Notes: generated from the letters alone by a model not told the origin. 64,000 nucleotides of DNA from Prochlorococcus sp. AG-459-E08 (GCA_003209425.1 QCRB01000002.1:1-64000), one strand, 5' to 3'; positions 10,460 through 20,966 are shown, numbered from the stretch's first letter. Program-made: numbers and translations.

Positions 10460-11675
10460 TTTCATCCCACCACTTAAACATTGAGACGAGAACTTGATTG
10501 CTTAGTTCCATTCCTTTAGGCTCACTTAAAAAAAACCTATCCCCATTTCTTACTAACAGTCCACTTTCAAGAAATCTTTCCCATTCTTCAAGCAATTTAC
10601 TAAAGTTTCTTTCAAATTTTTTGTTTTCCCAGTTTTGTTCTTTAAACACTTCTTTGATATCTAAACCCTCTTTGAGTCTTAATCCCAACATTATTTTCTC
10701 ATCAAGTTCTTTGTAGACAAAATCCTTATTAATTAGGGATGAATCTAAATTAAGTTCAGAATGTCTAATTACCCATTCTTTGTATTCTTTACTAACTCTT
10801 GGTCTAGTTAGCTTCTCCCCCCAAGGTGAACTTGTGGAACCTTGACCAAAACCCCACCAGCCTAAACCACTCCAGTAAACTCTATTATGTCTCGATTGAT
10901 GCCGCGGGAGGCAATAGTTTGAGATTTCATATCTTGAATACCCTGAGTTTTTTAAAATTAAATGAGTTGATTCACTATTTCTAAAAGCTACTTCATCACT
11001 TGGGAGTTTTAATTTTCCTAAATTAACTAATTTTTTAAAAACAGTGCCATTTTCAATATTTAAATCGTAAATAGATATATGCGGTGGTGAAAATGTTATT
11101 GCTTTTTTTAAGTCATCTTGCCATTCTTTAAATCCACTAAGTGGCAAGTTTTGAATTAAATCTAAACTCCAGCTTTTTATTAACCCAGAATCATATTCTC
11201 TCTTCAACCATAAACAAGATTTTTCTGCATCTTCTTTCAAATGACGCCTTCCCGATTTTTGAAGTATATGATTATTAAAACTTTGTACTCCGAGACTAAA
11301 TCTATTTATACCAGCATTTATGAACCCATGAAGATCATCTTGAGTAAAACTAGCTGGATCAACCTCCATGGTGATTTCAGCACCATAGTCAATTCCATAA
11401 TTTTCTTTAAAAAGATCAATTAATTCTTTGATTTGGGTAGGATCCAAAATTGATGGAGTGCCACCTCCAATGTAAATTGTCGATAGAGGTGATTTATGCT
11501 TAATTGACAATATTTCTTTACATAAAAATTTCAAATACTCTTTAACAGTTTTGCTTCCATAACCTTGTAAAGTTTCAACTTTGTTTCCTAGTGGAATAAC
11601 TGCAAAATCGCAATAAAAGCACCTTCTGTGGCAAAAAGGAATGTGCACATAAGCACTTCTTGGAAACTTATTCAT
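10452..11675 (-). CDS. hemW: HemW-like radical SAM protein (oxygen-independent coproporphyrinogen III oxidase-like)
   Basis: SAYVHIPFCHRRCFYCDF, YIGGGTPSIL, RFSLGVQSFN. Confidence 0.88.
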   Translation of the reverse strand: MNKFPRSAYVHIPFCHRRCFYCDFAVIPLGNKVETLQGYGSKTVKEYLKFLCKEILSIKHKSPLSTIYIGGGTPSILDPTQIKELIDLFKENYGIDYGAEITMEVDPASFTQDDLHGFINAGINRFSLGVQSFNNHILQKSGRRHLKEDAEKSCLWLKREYDSGLIKSWSLDLIQNLPLSGFKEWQDDLKKAITFSPPHISIYDLNIENGTVFKKLVNLGKLKLPSDEVAFRNSESTHLILKNSGYSRYEISNYCLPRHQSRHNRVYWSGLGWWGFGQGSTSSPWGEKLTRPRVSKEYKEWVIRHSELNLDSSLINKDFVYKELDEKIMLGLRLKEGLDIKEVFKEQNWENKKFERNFSKLLEEWERFLESGLLVRNGDRFFLSEPKGMELSNQVLVSMFKWWDEIN

Positions 11676-11771
11676 AATCTAAGTTCATTTTTAAGCTCCA
11701 AAAAAGTATTAAGGATCGAAAAAAATTAAATCCTTATTTACTCAATTAATAAATCCTAGTAGATTATAGAT

Positions 11772-12881
11772 ATGACAGATATCTTAGTATTAATTTTATT
11801 TGTATTTTCTGGGGCTGCTTCAGGATGGTTAGGTGTTGATTTATTGCCAATAGACATACTTAAACAGGTATCTAATGTAGAAGGTTTTAGAATTGTTTTA
11901 GCCATAATAGGTTTTTTTGTTGGATTAGCAGCTGGTTTTGTATTCCTTCAACTTAGAAAGACGTTTCTCGATCAAATAAGAACAATGCCTACAGACTTAC
12001 TAATAAGTAGGTCAGTTGGATTAATTTTAGGATTACTTGTTGCGAATCTTCTACTTGCTCCAATACTTTTAATTCCATTTCCTAGAGAGGTCTTTTTCGC
12101 AAAACCCTTAGCGGCTATATTAAGTAACATTTTCTTTGGTGTACTTGGTTATAAGTTGGCAGATACTCATGGAAGGACATTATTAAGATTATTCAATCCA
12201 AATAATACTGATGCATATCTAGTTAATGAAGGAATCCTACCTGCCGCAAGCCCAAAAATTCTTGATACCAGCGTAATTATTGATGGAAGAATCAATGGCC
12301 TATTAAGTTGCGGCTTATTGGAAGGGCAATTAATTGTTGCTGAAAGTGTAATTGACGAATTACAAACTTTAGCTGACTCAAGCAGTAATGAAAAAAGGTC
12401 GAAAGGGCGAAGAGGCCTCAAGTTATTAAAAGAATTAAGAGATTTATATGGGAGAAGACTTGTAATAAATCCAACAAAATATGAAGGTAATGGTGTAGAC
12501 GAAAAACTCTTGAAAATTACTGAGGATATGACAGGAACTTTAATTACGGCTGATTATAATCTTTCTCAGATTGCTGAAGTTAAAGAATTAAAAGTTATGA
12601 ATTTGAGTGATTTGGTTATTGCTTTAAGGCCAGAAGTACAACCAGGAGAATCACTTAATATAAAAATCGTGAGAGAAGGAAAAGAAAAAATGCAAGGTAT
12701 TGGATATTTAGATGACGGCACAATGGTTGTCATTGATGAGGCAAAGAATTTTGTGGGAACCAGATTAGATATTGTCATCACAGGAGCATTACAAACTCCC
12801 ACGGGAAGAATGGTATTTGGAAAACTAATAAATAATCCTGAGTCAAACAAATCTTTTAAATCACCAGCGACACAGGGCTAA
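11772..12881 (+). CDS. YacL-type integral membrane protein with PIN and TRAM domains
   Basis: N-terminal TM segments; ILDTSVIIDGRI PIN motif; C-terminal GESLNIKIVREGKEKMQGIGYLDDGTMVV TRAM-like. Confidence 0.88.
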   Translation: MTDILVLILFVFSGAASGWLGVDLLPIDILKQVSNVEGFRIVLAIIGFFVGLAAGFVFLQLRKTFLDQIRTMPTDLLISRSVGLILGLLVANLLLAPILLIPFPREVFFAKPLAAILSNIFFGVLGYKLADTHGRTLLRLFNPNNTDAYLVNEGILPAASPKILDTSVIIDGRINGLLSCGLLEGQLIVAESVIDELQTLADSSSNEKRSKGRRGLKLLKELRDLYGRRLVINPTKYEGNGVDEKLLKITEDMTGTLITADYNLSQIAEVKELKVMNLSDLVIALRPEVQPGESLNIKIVREGKEKMQGIGYLDDGTMVVIDEAKNFVGTRLDIVITGALQTPTGRMVFGKLINNPESNKSFKSPATQG

Positions 12882-12912
12882 ATCTAGCTAGAATCAGTTC
12901 AATCTTAATTTC

Positions 12913-13584
12913 GTGATACAAATGACTGTATCTGCTCCTTATTACGGCGAAAACACCGTCATGAGGACCCCACCCCCTGATCTTCCCTCTCTTTTACTTA
13001 AAGAGAGAATCGTTTATCTTGGTTTACCATTATTTTCAGATGACGATGCAAAAAGACAACTAGGAATGGATGTTACTGAGCTAATCATTGCTCAACTCCT
13101 TTATCTAGAGTTTGAGGATCCAGAAAAACCAATCTATTTCTATATCAATTCAACAGGAACTAGTTGGTACACTGGTGACGCAGTTGGATTTGAAACCGAA
13201 GCTTTCGCTATCTGCGATACAATCAGCTACATCAAGCCTCCAGTACACACAATATGTATTGGACAAGCAATGGGGACTGCTGCAGTTATTCTTTCATCTG
13301 GCACTAAAGGGCAAAGAGCCGCTCTTCCACATGCTTCTATTGTTTTACATCAACCTATAAGCGGAGCAAGAGGCCAAGCAACCGATATCCAAATAAGAGC
13401 TGAGGAAGTTTTGAAAAATAAAAAATCAATGTTAGAGATTCTATCTCGTAATACTGGGAAGACTATCGAAGAGCTCTCAAAAGACTCTGACAGAATGAGT
13501 TATCTCAACCCCCAAGAAGCCCTAGATTATGGAGTTATCGATAGAATACTCACAAGTCAAAAAGATCTCCCAAATAAAATTTAA
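12913..13584 (+). CDS. clpR: ClpR, ClpP-like protein lacking the catalytic serine
   Basis: ClpP fold, but GQAMGTAAVIL replaces [11 protein letters not shown] (nucleophile Ser to Gly); HQP retained. Confidence 0.9.
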   Translation: MIQMTVSAPYYGENTVMRTPPPDLPSLLLKERIVYLGLPLFSDDDAKRQLGMDVTELIIAQLLYLEFEDPEKPIYFYINSTGTSWYTGDAVGFETEAFAICDTISYIKPPVHTICIGQAMGTAAVILSSGTKGQRAALPHASIVLHQPISGARGQATDIQIRAEEVLKNKKSMLEILSRNTGKTIEELSKDSDRMSYLNPQEALDYGVIDRILTSQKDLPNKI

Positions 13585-13608
13585 CTCTCACAAAACTATT
13601 TTAAAATC

Positions 13609-14220
13609 ATGCCAATAGGAACTCCAAGCGTGCCTTACAGACTTCCCGGAAGTCAATACGAAAGATGGGTTGACATATATACAAGACTAGGTGTTGAAAG
13701 AATTCTTTTTCTTGGACAGGAAGTGAATGATGGTATTGCTAACAGCCTTGTTGCACAAATGCTTTATCTAGATTCTGATGATAATTCCAAACCTATCTAT
13801 CTATATATAAATAGCCCAGGAGGGTCAGTAACTGCTGGCTTGGCTATATACGACACTATCAAATACGTAAAAAGTGATGTAGTCACAATATGCGTAGGTC
13901 TCGCAGCCTCCATGGGAGCGTTCCTATTGGCCGCTGGAACAAAAGGCAAAAGAGTTGCTTTACCTCATAGCAGAATAATGATTCATCAGCCTCTTGGAGG
14001 GACGTCTCAACGCCAAGCGAGTGATATTGAAATAGAAGCTAAGGAAATTTTAAGAATTAAAGATATGTTAAATATGTCTATGGCAGACATGACAGGCCAA
14101 TCATTTGAGAAAATTGAAAAAGATACTGATAGAGATTATTTTCTAAGTGCGGAAGAAGCAAAAAACTATGGCTTAATTGATAGAGTAATCACCCATCCAA
14201 GCGAAGCAAATCAGCCTTAA
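13609..14220 (+). CDS. clpP: ATP-dependent Clp protease proteolytic subunit
   Basis: [19 protein letters not shown] and [12 protein letters not shown] catalytic motifs. Confidence 0.97.
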   Translation: MPIGTPSVPYRLPGSQYERWVDIYTRLGVERILFLGQEVNDGIANSLVAQMLYLDSDDNSKPIYLYINSPGGSVTAGLAIYDTIKYVKSDVVTICVGLAASMGAFLLAAGTKGKRVALPHSRIMIHQPLGGTSQRQASDIEIEAKEILRIKDMLNMSMADMTGQSFEKIEKDTDRDYFLSAEEAKNYGLIDRVITHPSEANQP

Positions 14221-14330
14221 ATTTTCTAAATAAGTATTTTAATTTTAGTTTTTAAATTAATAATTTTTTGGTTTATTTACACCATTAATGTCTAAAATAT
14301 TAATTATCAAATGCAAAGAAGCTACAACTA

Positions 14331-15320
14331 ATGACCCAACTCTTTTACGACAAAGATGCAGATCTAAGTCTTTTAAATAACAAAACAATAGCAATTATTG
14401 GATATGGTTCACAAGGTCATGCACATGCCCTGAATCTTAAAGATAGCGGGATGGATGTAATTGTTGGATTATATAAAGGTAGTAAGTCTGAAAGCAAAGC
14501 TATTAGTGATGGTCTTCAAGTATTTAGCGTTTCTGAAGCTTGCGAAAAAGCAGACTGGATTATGATTCTCCTCCCAGATGAGTTTCAGAAAGATGTTTAC
14601 CTTAAAGAAATAGAACCAAACTTAAAAGAAGGAAAGATATTAAGTTTTGCTCATGGCTTCAATATAAGATTCGGACTTATCAAACCTCCTAGTTTTGTGG
14701 ATGTTGTAATGATTGCCCCAAAAGGACCTGGACACACTGTTCGTTGGGAATATCAGAATGGTCAAGGAGTTCCAGCATTGTTTGCAGTAGAGCAGGATTA
14801 TTCCGGAAATGCAAGATCATTGGCAATGGCTTACGCTAAAGGGATTGGCGGAACGAGAGCTGGGATTCTTGAAACAAACTTCAAAGAAGAAACAGAAACT
14901 GATTTGTTTGGCGAACAAGCGGTTTTATGCGGAGGATTATCAGAACTTGTCAAATCTGGCTTTGAAACTCTTGTAGAGGCAGGATATCAGCCTGAACTTG
15001 CTTATTTTGAATGCTTACATGAAGTAAAACTTATTGTTGATTTAATGGTGAAGGGAGGATTATCTCAAATGAGAGATTCTATTTCAAATACTGCAGAATA
15101 TGGAGACTATGTAAGTGGCAAAAGACTTATCAATACTGATACGAAGAAAGAAATGCAAAAAATTCTAAAGGATATTCAAGATGGAACTTTCGCCAAGAAT
15201 TTTGTGGAAGAATGCGATAAAAACAAACCCTTAATGACAAAATTAAGAGAGGAGAACTCAAAACATGAAATTGAGAAGGTGGGTAAAGGTCTGCGCTCGA
15301 TGTTCAGTTGGCTGAAATAA
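14331..15320 (+). CDS. ilvC: ketol-acid reductoisomerase
   Basis: [45 protein letters not shown]. Confidence 0.98.
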   Translation: MTQLFYDKDADLSLLNNKTIAIIGYGSQGHAHALNLKDSGMDVIVGLYKGSKSESKAISDGLQVFSVSEACEKADWIMILLPDEFQKDVYLKEIEPNLKEGKILSFAHGFNIRFGLIKPPSFVDVVMIAPKGPGHTVRWEYQNGQGVPALFAVEQDYSGNARSLAMAYAKGIGGTRAGILETNFKEETETDLFGEQAVLCGGLSELVKSGFETLVEAGYQPELAYFECLHEVKLIVDLMVKGGLSQMRDSISNTAEYGDYVSGKRLINTDTKKEMQKILKDIQDGTFAKNFVEECDKNKPLMTKLREENSKHEIEKVGKGLRSMFSWLK

Positions 15321-16321
15321 ATCTATTTTTAATATTTCTTGGATCGATCGGTTTTGATTTATTGATCGGCGATCCAAGATTCTTAATCCATCCAGTTCAG
15401 ATAATTGGTTTTTACATAAAAAAAATATCTGAATACCTCATAAATAATTTTGGAAAGAATAAAAATATATTGTTTTGGGGTGGTTTCATCTTGGCTTTAT
15501 CCACTATTGGAATGAGTTTTGGTTTAGGTAAATTAATAGAACTGAGGTATGTGCAATCAAGAAATCATTTTTTTATTGGATTGTTAATTTTTTTTGGACT
15601 TTCAAGTTGTTTCGCAACTAAAGGACTTATTTCAAGTGTAAAAGAGATTTCAGAACTAATAGAACGCAGAGAAGTTAATGACGAAAATGAAAGAATAATT
15701 AAAGAGAAAGTGCAAAGAATAGTAAGTAGGGATGTGAGGTCATCTTCTATAAAACATCTATTGAGATCAAGTACTGAGAGTCTTACTGAAAATTCTGTTG
15801 ATGGAATATTTGGGCCATTATTTTGGATTTTTATTGGAATTGTTTTTATGAAGTTTTCAATTCTTCTTCCAGGACCTTTATCACTTGGTTTTTCTTATAA
15901 AGCAATTAGTACTTTAGATTCAATGATAGGTTACAAATATGATTACTTTAAATATTTAGGTTTTTTCAGTGCCAAAATCGAAGATATTTTTACATTTGTC
16001 CCTTCAAGATTAGTTTTAATCACATTACCTTTAGTTAGCTTCAAAGTTAATGAGTATGGATCAATCATAAAAAAAAGCTATCTTGACGGTAAAAAATATG
16101 ATTCTCCTAATGCTGGAATTTCAGAAGCTATATTTGCCTATATTTCTGGTATTAAATTGGGAGGGAAAAGTAAATATAATAATGAAATTATTGAAAAGCC
16201 AATAATCAATGCGACTGGAGATAATTGCACTGAAGAAAAAATCAATTTAATTTGTCAATTAATATTGAAATTACAATTTTTGTGGATCATAATTTTTGTC
16301 TTAATTTTTTTTATAGTCTAG
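15308..16321 (+). CDS. cbiB: adenosylcobinamide-phosphate synthase (CbiB/CobD)
   Basis: [47 protein letters not shown] start overlapping the ilvC 3' end. Confidence 0.9.
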   Translation: MAEINLFLIFLGSIGFDLLIGDPRFLIHPVQIIGFYIKKISEYLINNFGKNKNILFWGGFILALSTIGMSFGLGKLIELRYVQSRNHFFIGLLIFFGLSSCFATKGLISSVKEISELIERREVNDENERIIKEKVQRIVSRDVRSSSIKHLLRSSTESLTENSVDGIFGPLFWIFIGIVFMKFSILLPGPLSLGFSYKAISTLDSMIGYKYDYFKYLGFFSAKIEDIFTFVPSRLVLITLPLVSFKVNEYGSIIKKSYLDGKKYDSPNAGISEAIFAYISGIKLGGKSKYNNEIIEKPIINATGDNCTEEKINLICQLILKLQFLWIIIFVLIFFIV

Positions 16322-16374
16322 AGTTTAATTTAATAATAAATTAGTTTTAAAATTATTAGAATAAACAAAAATCT

Positions 16375-16620
16375 ATGCAAGAAAACGACTCTACTACAGA
16401 AAATCAAAATGATGGTTTTACTAATATTCCATCAACTGATAATGAATACTCAAAATGGGTAGATAATCAGGGAGATGAAGTAAAAAATGTTTTTGGATTC
16501 AATAGCAGCGCTGAGCTTGTGAATGGAAGAGCAGCTATGATCGGATTCTTAATGCTTATATTAACCGAGTTGGTTTTTAACGGCAGACCTGTGACTTCTT
16601 CAATTTTTGGTATCAATTAA
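16375..16620 (+). CDS. hli: high-light-inducible protein (HLIP/SCP)
   Basis: Chlorophyll-binding signature ELVNGRAAMIGFLMLILTE. Confidence 0.92.
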   Translation: MQENDSTTENQNDGFTNIPSTDNEYSKWVDNQGDEVKNVFGFNSSAELVNGRAAMIGFLMLILTELVFNGRPVTSSIFGIN

Positions 16621-16622
16621 AA

Positions 16623-16835
16623 ATGGAAGATAAAAAATCTAATCCAATAAAACTTATCCTATACATATCTTTATGGGTAATGATTTGGGGAACATTAGGT
16701 TCTTTCATAGATTATCCTCTTTATAAAAATAAAATTTACTTAGAAGGAAGCATATATCAGTATCTTACTTTCACAATTACAGGAATAATATCCATAATAG
16801 GTGCAAAGTTTTTTTATAAAAAATTTGAGCTATAA
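16623..16835 (+). CDS. small hypothetical membrane protein (2 TM)
   Basis: ORF directly after hli; two hydrophobic segments (LILYISLWVMIWGTLGSFI, YLTFTITGIISIIGAKFF). Confidence 0.65.
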   Translation: MEDKKSNPIKLILYISLWVMIWGTLGSFIDYPLYKNKIYLEGSIYQYLTFTITGIISIIGAKFFYKKFEL

Positions 16836-17087
16836 AAATTTATACCTAAATTTCTTAATAATTTTTGCGGGTTCTTTACTTTCTTTGGACTCGTAAAGTA
16901 TCCACTGATGTGTCTCAGTATCATGATCACATCCATAATTTCCAGAGAGGTTATCGTAACCTGAAAGATTTGAATGACAATCTTGGTCTGCTTCAAAAGC
17001 AGAGTCATAAGCTGTTAGAAAATATATCAACAATAGAAGAGTTATTAACAAAAAAAATACTTGAGAAACTAAATTAACTAACTTCAT
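16830..17087 (-). CDS. small hypothetical protein, single N-terminal TM, Cys-containing soluble tail
   Basis: MKLVNLVSQVFFLLITLLLLIYFLTAYD followed by a Cys-containing DCHSNLSGYDNLSGNYGCDHDTETHQWILYES. Confidence 0.6.
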   Translation of the reverse strand: MKLVNLVSQVFFLLITLLLLIYFLTAYDSAFEADQDCHSNLSGYDNLSGNYGCDHDTETHQWILYESKESKEPAKIIKKFRYKFL

Positions 17088-17145
17088 AAAATTTTCTAAA
17101 ATTTAAATATATCATCTGGTAAAATTTTTCGATCTAAAAATATAG

Positions 17146-17400
17146 CTAACGACCAACATTAAATACAAAGTTATGGAATTCTTGATTCTTTAAATAAAGG
17201 ATGACTAACAATACTAAAATCATATTTAAGCTTATTACTATTGATCCAAAAATATTTATTTGTTTTTTACCCGGCAAAGTGTAAGTAAATTTCTTGCCTT
17301 TAAGAAAACCAGCTAAGCCTTTTTTTTCTTTTTTTGTTTCTTTTATTTGAGTATTTTGAGTATTATTCTTAACTTCATTATCAGAAAAACCTTTTACCAT
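17146..17400 (-). CDS. small hypothetical protein with C-terminal TM
   Basis: Lys-rich N-terminus then INIFGSIVISLNMILVLLVILYL. Confidence 0.55.
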   Translation of the reverse strand: MVKGFSDNEVKNNTQNTQIKETKKEKKGLAGFLKGKKFTYTLPGKKQINIFGSIVISLNMILVLLVILYLKNQEFHNFVFNVGR

Positions 17401-17454
17401 TACAAATTAAATAACAAATTTATAATATTCCAAAAAAATAAAATATTTTAATAA

Positions 17455-17766
17455 TTAACAATTTTTAATCACATATGGAATCATTAATGAAATTCTCTCA
17501 TTTGAGGAATTATTAAAAAAATAAGCTTCAATAATTTCCGTTTGCAGCCCCAATAGACTAGATTGACATTTGAATCTATTTTGGTCAAATACTACTAATT
17601 GAAGTTTTTCTATTTCAGAAACTAATTCTTTACATACTTGCGTTCGAGAATCTTTAAAACAATCACTAGATTGTTTTATAATTTTAGACTTTGTTGATAT
17701 TGTTTCTGCCATAAGGAAATTTGATAATAATAAAAATTTTAAGAATAAAATAGTTAAAAATTTCAT
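17455..17766 (-). CDS. hypothetical exported protein
   Basis: Signal-peptide-like MKFLTILFLKFLLLSNFLMAETIS; four Cys in the mature part. Confidence 0.55.
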   Translation of the reverse strand: MKFLTILFLKFLLLSNFLMAETISTKSKIIKQSSDCFKDSRTQVCKELVSEIEKLQLVVFDQNRFKCQSSLLGLQTEIIEAYFFNNSSNERISLMIPYVIKNC

Positions 17767-17842
17767 TACTTTTTAAGATTTCAAAATTTTGGATACTTCG
17801 GCAGGATTTTTGATCATTGAGGTAATTGTATTTAATTGCGAT

Positions 17843-17870
17843 AAAAAAAAGATGCCCCCAAAGAGCACCT
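17843..17870 (-). terminator. Rho-independent terminator downstream of hupB
   Basis: Minus strand AGGTGC-TCTTTGGGG-GCATCT followed by TTTTTTT. Confidence 0.7.
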
Positions 17871-17897
17871 ATTAAAGGAAGAAATAGATTAAAAAGA

Positions 17898-18173
17898 TTA
17901 CCCTTGAACTCTATCCTTAAAAAGTTTACCTGCAGAGAATGTTGGAACTCTTTTAGCGGGTATTGCTATTTTTTCGCCTGTCTTAGGGTTTAATCCCTGT
18001 CTTGCAGAACGATCTCTTGGTTCGAAAGAACCAAATCCTAGTAAAGAGACTTTTTTGCCTTCCACTACTGAATCAACAATAGTTTCAATAGCCGCATCAA
18101 CAACTAAAGAAACATCTGTTTTTGTGAGCTCTGTACGAGCTGCAACAAGATTTACTAAATCAGCTTTGTTCAT
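17898..18173 (-). CDS. hupB: HU-like DNA-binding protein
   Basis: MNKADLVNLVAARTELTKTDV...VSLLGFGSFEPRDRSARQGLNPKTGEKIAIPAKRVPTFSAGKLFKDRV. Confidence 0.97.
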   Translation of the reverse strand: MNKADLVNLVAARTELTKTDVSLVVDAAIETIVDSVVEGKKVSLLGFGSFEPRDRSARQGLNPKTGEKIAIPAKRVPTFSAGKLFKDRVQG

Positions 18174-18245
18174 TGAAATTTAAATTAAAGCTAAGGTTTA
18201 AAAAAAGATTTAAATCGAGTTTTAAACCTCGAACTTCCACATCAT

Positions 18246-18383
18246 ATGGAGCAAATACAAATACGGCAACCGAAAATGCCGGCGGCGCAAAGCTTTATAC
18301 AAATTTTAGGGACATTTTTAGCAACATTATTTATTTTTATAGCCGTGCTTTTTTCTCTTAAAAAAAATAGCCTCTTCATTTAG
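18246..18383 (+). CDS. putative 45-aa single-pass membrane protein (not in ORF track)
   Basis: MEQIQIRQPKMPAAQSFIQILGTFLATLFIFIAVLFSLKKNSLFI*; amphipathic N-terminus, one clear TM, positive flank; overlaps the listed 18173..18361 ORF in another frame. Confidence 0.5.
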   Translation: MEQIQIRQPKMPAAQSFIQILGTFLATLFIFIAVLFSLKKNSLFI

Positions 18384-18799
18384 AGAACAGCTAAAAGCGT
18401 TGGTAGCACTTGATTTAGCATTAAAAAATATAACTATAATTAGCAAAGGAAAAAAATGTCAAAAGGTGATGAATTTAAGAATTTAAGCTATTTATTATGT
18501 TTTATTAATTTTCAGATATATTTCCTTCTCATCACATGAAAAAGCATAATTTGTATTTTGAAATCAAGAAAAATCTGGTTTTTTTCATTATTAAACTTTC
18601 TCTCTAAATCGTTTTATGCACTGAGCAAATGGATGGAGAAATTTTAATTAAATAGAAAATTGGTACTCTCCAAGATCTAATAAAGTTGATTAGTGAAGGC
18701 TTAAATTTGAGTTTTTTTTTTAATTTTGCATCTATTATTTAAATATCAGTAATTTAAATAAATTATCTCAATATTTAACTAATCAATGATAAAGAGAAA

Positions 18800-20833
18800 G
18801 TGATTCATCTCAATAAAGGTAAACCATTTCCTTTAGGGAGTTCTCTAACTTCACAAGGAGTTAATTTTTCCTTAATAGCCACAAATGCAGAATATATAGA
18901 AATCTTATTGTTTGAGAAAGAGGACTCTATTTACCCAAAAAGTATATTCAAATTAGATCAGACTCATAATAAAGGTCCTTACTGGCATGCGGAAATAAAA
19001 AATCTAGATGAAGGTTGTATTTATGCTTTTAGAGTAAAACAAAAAAATAATGAAATTAATAATAACTATGAAAAAAAAGTATTACTTGATCCATGTTCAA
19101 GGGGTATTACCGGATGGGGAAGTTATAAAAGAGAAAATGCATTGAAAACGAAAGAAAATACTAATTGTTGTCTTAAAAGCGTTGTTTGCGATAGAAAATT
19201 ATTTAATTTTAAGGATTATCCAAGACCGAAACATTCTTGGAAAGAAACAATTATTTATGAACTCCATATCAAAGCTTTCACTGAATCAAACGATAAAGAT
19301 GAAAGTTGTTTTAAGAAATTTTTAAAAAAAATTCCATATCTCAAAGAACTGGGTATTACAACAATTGAATTACTTCCAATTTTTTGTTTTGATCCTACTG
19401 ATGCCCCAAATGGTCTAAAAAACTTTTGGGGTTATAGTCCAATCAATTGGTTTACTCCGCATTTTGAATATCTTTCGAATGAATCCGCCGAAAAGAATAG
19501 AGAGGAATTTAGAAGATTTGTAGAGGAATGTCATAAAGAAGACATTGAAGTCATTTTAGATGTTGTATACAATCACACTTCCGAAGGTGATTCAAAAGGG
19601 CCAGCAATATCTTGGAAAGGTATAGATGAAAATCTTTATTACTTTATTGGAAAAGATAAAAATTATCAGGACGTCTCTGGATGTGGTAATACTATTGCAG
19701 CAAACAGAGGATTAGTTAGAAAACTAATAATTGAATCATTAAAATGTTGGGCGAGTGAATTAGGAGTTGATGGTTTTAGATTTGATTTGGGAATTGCCCT
19801 ATCAAGAGGCGAAAATCTTTCGCCGCTTGATAATCCTCCAATTTTTGAAGATATTGAATGTGAGCCAGAACTTATTGATATCAAGTTCATTAGTGAGCCA
19901 TGGGATTGTGGCGGTTTATATAAATTAGGTGATTTCCCATCTAAGAATACTTTCACTTGGAATGGTCATTTTAGAGATGACTTGAGGAGATTTTGGAAGG
20001 GGGATAAAGATACCGCTTGGAATATGAGCGATAAAATAAAAGGGACACCATCTATTTATAAAGAAGATAATATTTTCCCAAAATCAATAAATTTTATTAC
20101 TTCACATGATGGATTCACTCTAAAAGATTTAGTAACTTTCAATAGAAAACATAATTTTGCGAATAGAGAACAAAATAGAGATGGTGATAACCATAACAAT
20201 TCTTGGAATCATGGTATAGAGGGACCAACTACAAACTTATTAATTAATGATTTAAGAAGAAGACAACAAAAAAATCTCATTCTTAGTTTACTTATATCTA
20301 GGGGAGTTCCAATGATACTTATGGGTGATGAGATAGGAAGGTCACAAGGCGGTAACAATAATTCTTGGTGCCAAAATAATTTATTGGGCTGGATGAATTG
20401 GGAACAAGGTCAACAAGATAAGGAATTATTAGAATATTTTAAATACGTTATAAAAATCCGAAAAAAACTAATAAAAATTTTTAATCCATCATTCTTCCCT
20501 AATAATCAATCCAATGAAAATATTCCAAGATATCATTGGCATGGAACAAAGTTAGATAGACCCGATTGGAGTAGTTGGTCTCACACAGTTGCCTTTAGCA
20601 TTAACAAAGGCAGTACTAATCCGCTGGTCTGGATAGGTTTAAATGCATATTCAAAAAGTATTGATTTCTCCTTACCGAAATGTAAATATAATTGGTTGAA
20701 AGTTATTGACACTAGCATGTCTGAGATTTTTAAACCCTTAACTATTAATGAAAAATCTGTTTCAATAAAGAGTAGAAGCTCTTTATTAATCATTTCAGAA
20801 GAAGTATTTGGAGCAAAAAATAAAAAATTCTAA
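18800..20833 (+). CDS. glgX: glycogen debranching enzyme / isoamylase family
   Basis: GH13 motifs DVVYNHT, DGFRFDLG, FITSHDGFTLKDLV; N-terminal CBM48-like region. Confidence 0.93.
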   Translation: MIHLNKGKPFPLGSSLTSQGVNFSLIATNAEYIEILLFEKEDSIYPKSIFKLDQTHNKGPYWHAEIKNLDEGCIYAFRVKQKNNEINNNYEKKVLLDPCSRGITGWGSYKRENALKTKENTNCCLKSVVCDRKLFNFKDYPRPKHSWKETIIYELHIKAFTESNDKDESCFKKFLKKIPYLKELGITTIELLPIFCFDPTDAPNGLKNFWGYSPINWFTPHFEYLSNESAEKNREEFRRFVEECHKEDIEVILDVVYNHTSEGDSKGPAISWKGIDENLYYFIGKDKNYQDVSGCGNTIAANRGLVRKLIIESLKCWASELGVDGFRFDLGIALSRGENLSPLDNPPIFEDIECEPELIDIKFISEPWDCGGLYKLGDFPSKNTFTWNGHFRDDLRRFWKGDKDTAWNMSDKIKGTPSIYKEDNIFPKSINFITSHDGFTLKDLVTFNRKHNFANREQNRDGDNHNNSWNHGIEGPTTNLLINDLRRRQQKNLILSLLISRGVPMILMGDEIGRSQGGNNNSWCQNNLLGWMNWEQGQQDKELLEYFKYVIKIRKKLIKIFNPSFFPNNQSNENIPRYHWHGTKLDRPDWSSWSHTVAFSINKGSTNPLVWIGLNAYSKSIDFSLPKCKYNWLKVIDTSMSEIFKPLTINEKSVSIKSRSSLLIISEEVFGAKNKKF

Positions 20834-20834
20834 G

Positions 20835-20905
20835 AGCGGGCGGCGGGAATCGAACCCGCATCTTCAGCTTGGAAGGCTGAGGTTTTACCACTAAACCACG
20901 CCCGC
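20835..20905 (-). tRNA. trnG: tRNA-Gly (TCC)
   Basis: Reverse complement GCGGGCGTGGTTTAGTGGTAAAACCTCAGCCTTCCAAGCTGAAGATGCGGGTTCGATTCCCGCCGCCCGCT folds as a cloverleaf. Confidence 0.95.
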
Positions 20906-20966
20906 ATTAAATAACAGAATTACCATTGCAATAATACATTATCAAACAATCAACAAATTAAAAAGA

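Noticed and set aside
16814-17077. Alternative ORFs 16814..17008 (-) and 16865..17077 (+)
   Set aside because: Overlap the 16830..17087 minus ORF, which has a convincing N-terminal TM; only one can be favoured and these look less protein-like.
17660-17680. Inverted-repeat-like AT-rich motifs in several spacers, considered as repeats or CRISPR
   Set aside because: No regular repeat-spacer periodicity anywhere in the window; matches are explained by AT bias.
18173-18361. 62-aa ORF MKFKLKLRFKKRFKSS...
   Set aside because: Low-complexity basic product starting in the hupB 5' region; the overlapping 18246..18383 frame is more protein-like.
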